Shown here one piece after another: positions 13,912 to 15,648 of a stretch of 15,648 bases of DNA. The stretch comes from Chlorobium sp. (GTDB taxonomy: Bacteria > Bacteroidota > Chlorobiia > Chlorobiales > Chlorobiaceae). The stretch is taken from assembly GCA_028277485.1 (NCBI GenBank), contig JANQGE010000027.1, positions 1 through 15,648 of the forward strand, written 5' to 3'. Within the stretch, counting starts at the first letter, position 1; the number at the start of each line of letters is the position of its first letter. The position numbers and the translations under genes are program-made. The notes beneath the pieces were generated by a model. The model had not been told where the DNA came from. It saw only the letters and a program-made list of their open reading frames with translations, and made no database searches.

Positions 13912-14685
13912 CTACGACCTGCGCAGCTTCATGGTAGGCTTTCTAAACAAGGCATACTGCAGCCACCTATGGGCAAACTCCATCAGTTCCGCTTCATCAT
14001 TCCTCAGCAATTCCAGCTCCGCGTCGTCAACCTCAAAAACCTCGAGAAACCTGCTTTCGAAAACAAAGCTCTTGAAAGAATCAATCTCATAGCTGCCCAT
14101 GAAAAACATCTTCAGGCTCTTCTCATCGGGCTCGAGGTCCGGGCTGTACATTTTCTTATTTAAGATAACGTCCACCCAGGCCTTGTTCCTGTCATCATAA
14201 ACATCAATCTCCTGCGTCTTCCTCCATTCGGCAACCGCCCATTCCCGCTTTTCTGCAAAACCTTTGCAGTGCGCCTCTTTTACCAGGAAATAAAAATCAC
14301 TCCCGCCGGCTCCTTCGTTCTTGTAAATTCCGAAGCCTATAGGATAATAGCGGCAGGCAAGAGGCCTGTCTTCATAGATCGAGCATCCCTCTTCGGCAGC
14401 AAATTTGCAGGTACCTGACTCCCCCTGCTTCAACTTTAAAAAAGGAAGCTTCGATTCACCATGCATCACCGGCTCGGTATACTCCGAAATGAATTCAGCC
14501 GACGACAACCCGAGCCGGCCTCTCATCCTCAGAACGTCATACGGCGTTAAAAAAATATCAAGATCGCCGCAGCATTCGTTATAACACGAGAGATCCTTGT
14601 GACAGCCGAAACAAAACGTGCTGTCATTCGTCAGTTTTGTCTCTTCATCAAGGTTCAGACCAAGTTTATTCAGTATAGTGTCCAT
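13912..14685 (-). CDS. YkgJ family cysteine-cluster protein
   Basis: The 257-residue protein carries the YkgJ (CxxCxxxxCC) cluster pattern: C25, C28, C34, C38, C39, then C92, C100 and C110 in GTCKFAAEEGC and EDRPLACRYYP, plus C139. The family is predicted to bind zinc or an Fe-S centre and its function is unknown; some members accompany flagellar or metal-related genes, which is not the case here. The C-terminal half (about 140-257) is longer than in the smallest members, acidic and without recognisable motifs. The gene is divergent from a second cysteine-rich protein gene. Start chosen at the first ATG, with GGTAA just upstream. Confidence 0.83.
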   Translation of the reverse strand: MDTILNKLGLNLDEETKLTNDSTFCFGCHKDLSCYNECCGDLDIFLTPYDVLRMRGRLGLSSAEFISEYTEPVMHGESKLPFLKLKQGESGTCKFAAEEGCSIYEDRPLACRYYPIGFGIYKNEGAGGSDFYFLVKEAHCKGFAEKREWAVAEWRKTQEIDVYDDRNKAWVDVILNKKMYSPDLEPDEKSLKMFFMGSYEIDSFKSFVFESRFLEVFEVDDAELELLRNDEAELMEFAHRWLQYALFRKPTMKLRRS

Positions 14686-14781
14686 GGTTACCTTTGTCGA
14701 TTCTTTCCGAAGTTGATCTCCTCACACTGCACCCGCCCCCTGGGAACCATGAAAAAGGCCCGGACGTTAAACAGAAAGCTG

Positions 14782-14831
14782 TTGCACGAACCATACAGAT
14801 GGTGTATCATGCGTCTTGCTCCGCAAGGAGC
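14782..14831 (+). promoter_or_regulatory. Candidate promoter and 5' hairpin for the zinc-ribbon gene
   Basis: TTGCAC (14782-14787) and TATCAT (14805-14810, 5/6) are 17 bases apart. The expected transcript would begin near 14817 and fold at once into GCTCC-GCAA-GGAGC (14818-14831), a stem closed by a GNRA-type tetraloop. A second imperfect stem, CTCCGA/TCGGGAG, follows at about 14843-14861, leaving a leader of about 93 bases. Confidence 0.4.
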
Positions 14832-14909
14832 TTCTGTGGCAACTCCGACTTCATCGGGAGCCGTGCAGTCCGACCAACATACCTAAAAATTGAGTTAACG
14901 AGAAATACT

Positions 14910-15197
14910 ATGAAGATCAAGGAAGCACCCGACTGCCCCCATTGTGGAACGAAGATGAAAAAATGCGAGCCGCCCCCGTTTACTTACGGAGACGGACTTG
15001 GCTGGTGTACTCCGTATTTTTATATATGCTTCAACGACGAATGCAGCCTCTACGTCAACGGCTGGGAAAACCTCAAGAGCAACTATAACAAGGCAGCATC
15101 CTACCGCTGCATGTGCTATCCCGACAACGGGGTATTCGAAGCAATGTGTGTCTTCTCTCCTGAAGGGATGAAAGGACAGATTGTCGAAGAAGAATAA
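14910..15197 (+). CDS. Small zinc-ribbon protein of conserved unknown function (ogr/Delta-like)
   Basis: The 95-residue protein starts MKIKEAPDCPHCG, with a CxxC at C9/C12 and a second pair at C40 and C45 in YICFNDECSLY, giving a zinc-ribbon-like site, with extra cysteines at 19, 33 and in RCMCYP. It resembles small proteins of sulfate reducers and other anaerobes annotated as ogr/Delta-like zinc fingers. The open frame runs upstream to 14694, but homology-like sequence begins only at this ATG, so the shorter form is chosen. Ogr and Delta are phage activators, yet no phage genes are near; a regulatory role is not established. Confidence 0.72.
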   Translation: MKIKEAPDCPHCGTKMKKCEPPPFTYGDGLGWCTPYFYICFNDECSLYVNGWENLKSNYNKAASYRCMCYPDNGVFEAMCVFSPEGMKGQIVEEE

Positions 15198-15221
15198 CCT
15201 TCCCCCCAACTCGTCACTTGT

Positions 15222-15245
15222 GGACACCTCTATTAAGGGCACCTC
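15222..15245 (-). repeat. Two adjacent box copies
   Basis: GGACACCTCTATTAA (15222-15236) is followed directly by GGGCACCTC (15237-15245). This looks like one box inserted at, or duplicated from, another. It interrupts a heptamer array. Confidence 0.65.
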
Positions 15246-15290
15246 CCCCCTTGCCTACTGCCAACTGATTCCCCCTCGTCACTTGTCGCT

Positions 15291-15336
15291 GCTTTTTCGA
15301 CCCCGAAACCCGATACCGACCCCGATTTCCGACTCA
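15291..15336 (+). repeat. Diverged TCGACCCCGA repeat
   Basis: CTTTTTCGACCCCGA matches 13623-13637, then the sequence diverges to repeated CCCGATACCGACCCCGAT-like hexamers. The right half of the family unit is not here. Confidence 0.5.
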
Positions 15337-15457
15337 AGAACCGTTGTCATTTACTTCAGATTCATATTCAGTTGTATCCTCCTGAATCGGGTATTCTCTT
15401 CCTCAGTTTCATCAACATTACTCACTGTCGGAAAAACCAGAGTCTTTCTCCATGCCT

Positions 15458-15507
15458 TTTCTTTCGGGGTTCGCCGTCGGTATCGGAATCGGGAATCGAT
15501 CTTTTCT
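15458..15507 (+). repeat. TCGCCGTCGG repeat family, right-edge copy
   Basis: The first 31 bases equal 1127-1157, and the last 24 (15484-15507) equal 13671-13694. It therefore bridges the two other copies and shows that they belong to one family. Confidence 0.85.
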
Positions 15508-15648
15508 TTGTTGCCGACTGCCAACTTTCCCCTTTTTGACTTCTATGAAAAAGATTTGCAAGTCCTCACGAAATAAAGTTGAAAAAACTATCCCCCTCTC
15601 TTCCTCAAGAGTTATTACTCAGTCTTCTATTCGTGCCGTCTGCACACC

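Larger units (their letters stand above)
15198..15648. other. Gene-free repeat region to the right edge
   Basis: No gene is supported in 451 bases. Heptamer arrays occur at about 15211-15290, box copies at 15222-15245, hairpin-family repeats at 15291-15336 and 15458-15507, and a short TGCCGAC/TGCCAAC stretch near 15511-15530. The middle part, 15340-15450, shows nothing recognisable. Confidence 0.6.

Noticed and set aside
14694..14909. Upstream extension of the zinc-ribbon gene
   Set aside because: The extra 72 codons cross the likely promoter and 5' hairpin, and the protein-like sequence begins only at the ATG at 14910.
15181..15576. 131-codon open frame at the right edge
   Set aside because: It is made of heptamer and hairpin repeats and overlaps the end of the zinc-ribbon gene; the composition reflects the pyrimidine-rich repeats.

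Overview
The window looks like chromosome from a green sulfur bacterium (Chlorobiaceae, Chlorobium/Prosthecochloris-like). This rests on the gene set (a BshA-type glycosyltransferase, DXS, MutS2, DsrE and PagL-like proteins of Chlorobi character), on outer-membrane proteins that imply a Gram-negative envelope, and on dense families of short intergenic repeats of a kind I associate with Chlorobi. The assignment is inference; no rRNA or tRNA is present. Fourteen protein genes are supported. No phage, IS, CRISPR or tRNA gene is seen.

Layout. 1-221: a dispersed repeat, then a promoter for an unknown outer-membrane beta-barrel gene (222-1070, +). 1071-1320: hairpin-rich convergent spacer. 1321-2463 (-): bshA, bacillithiol-type thiol synthesis. 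2464-2933: a 470-base structured leader ahead of an archaeal-type S-adenosylmethionine synthetase (2934-4148, +). 4180-5517 (-): a two-gene arsenosugar-type unit, a CMD/AhpD-like protein followed by the radical SAM protein ArsS, converging on the SAM synthetase. 5671-6285 (-): PagL-like lipid A deacylase homologue. 6286-6611: spacer with a complete 88-base inverted-repeat element. 6612-7037 (+): YjbQ; 7137-9116 (+): dxs. 9047-10128 (-): pgpA and pgsA, phosphatidylglycerol synthesis, with pgpA overlapping the dxs tail by 70 bases. 10335-12719 (-): mutS2. 13034-13399 (+): DsrE-family protein. 13400-13911: repeat-filled spacer. 13912-14685 (-): YkgJ-type cysteine-cluster protein, divergent from 14910-15197 (+), a small zinc-ribbon protein. 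15198-15648: repeats only.

How the genes fit together. Most of the window is housekeeping: membrane phospholipid (pgsA, pgpA), isoprenoid precursors (dxs), low-molecular-weight thiol (bshA), SAM supply (archaeal-type MAT) and DNA/ribosome maintenance (mutS2). The SAM synthetase lies tail to tail with a SAM-consuming radical SAM gene. The coding part holds no obviously new system. The least explained material is intergenic: (1) a family built on the box GGGCACCTCTATTA, one copy being a full 88-base element with 13-base perfect inverted ends; (2) degenerate heptamer arrays; (3) a TCGCCGTCGG-containing hairpin family, two copies sharing 31 identical bases; and (4) the SAM synthetase leader, which carries an anti-Shine-Dalgarno-like sequence just before the start codon. 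Family calls are from recognised motifs and memory of the families; no search was run.
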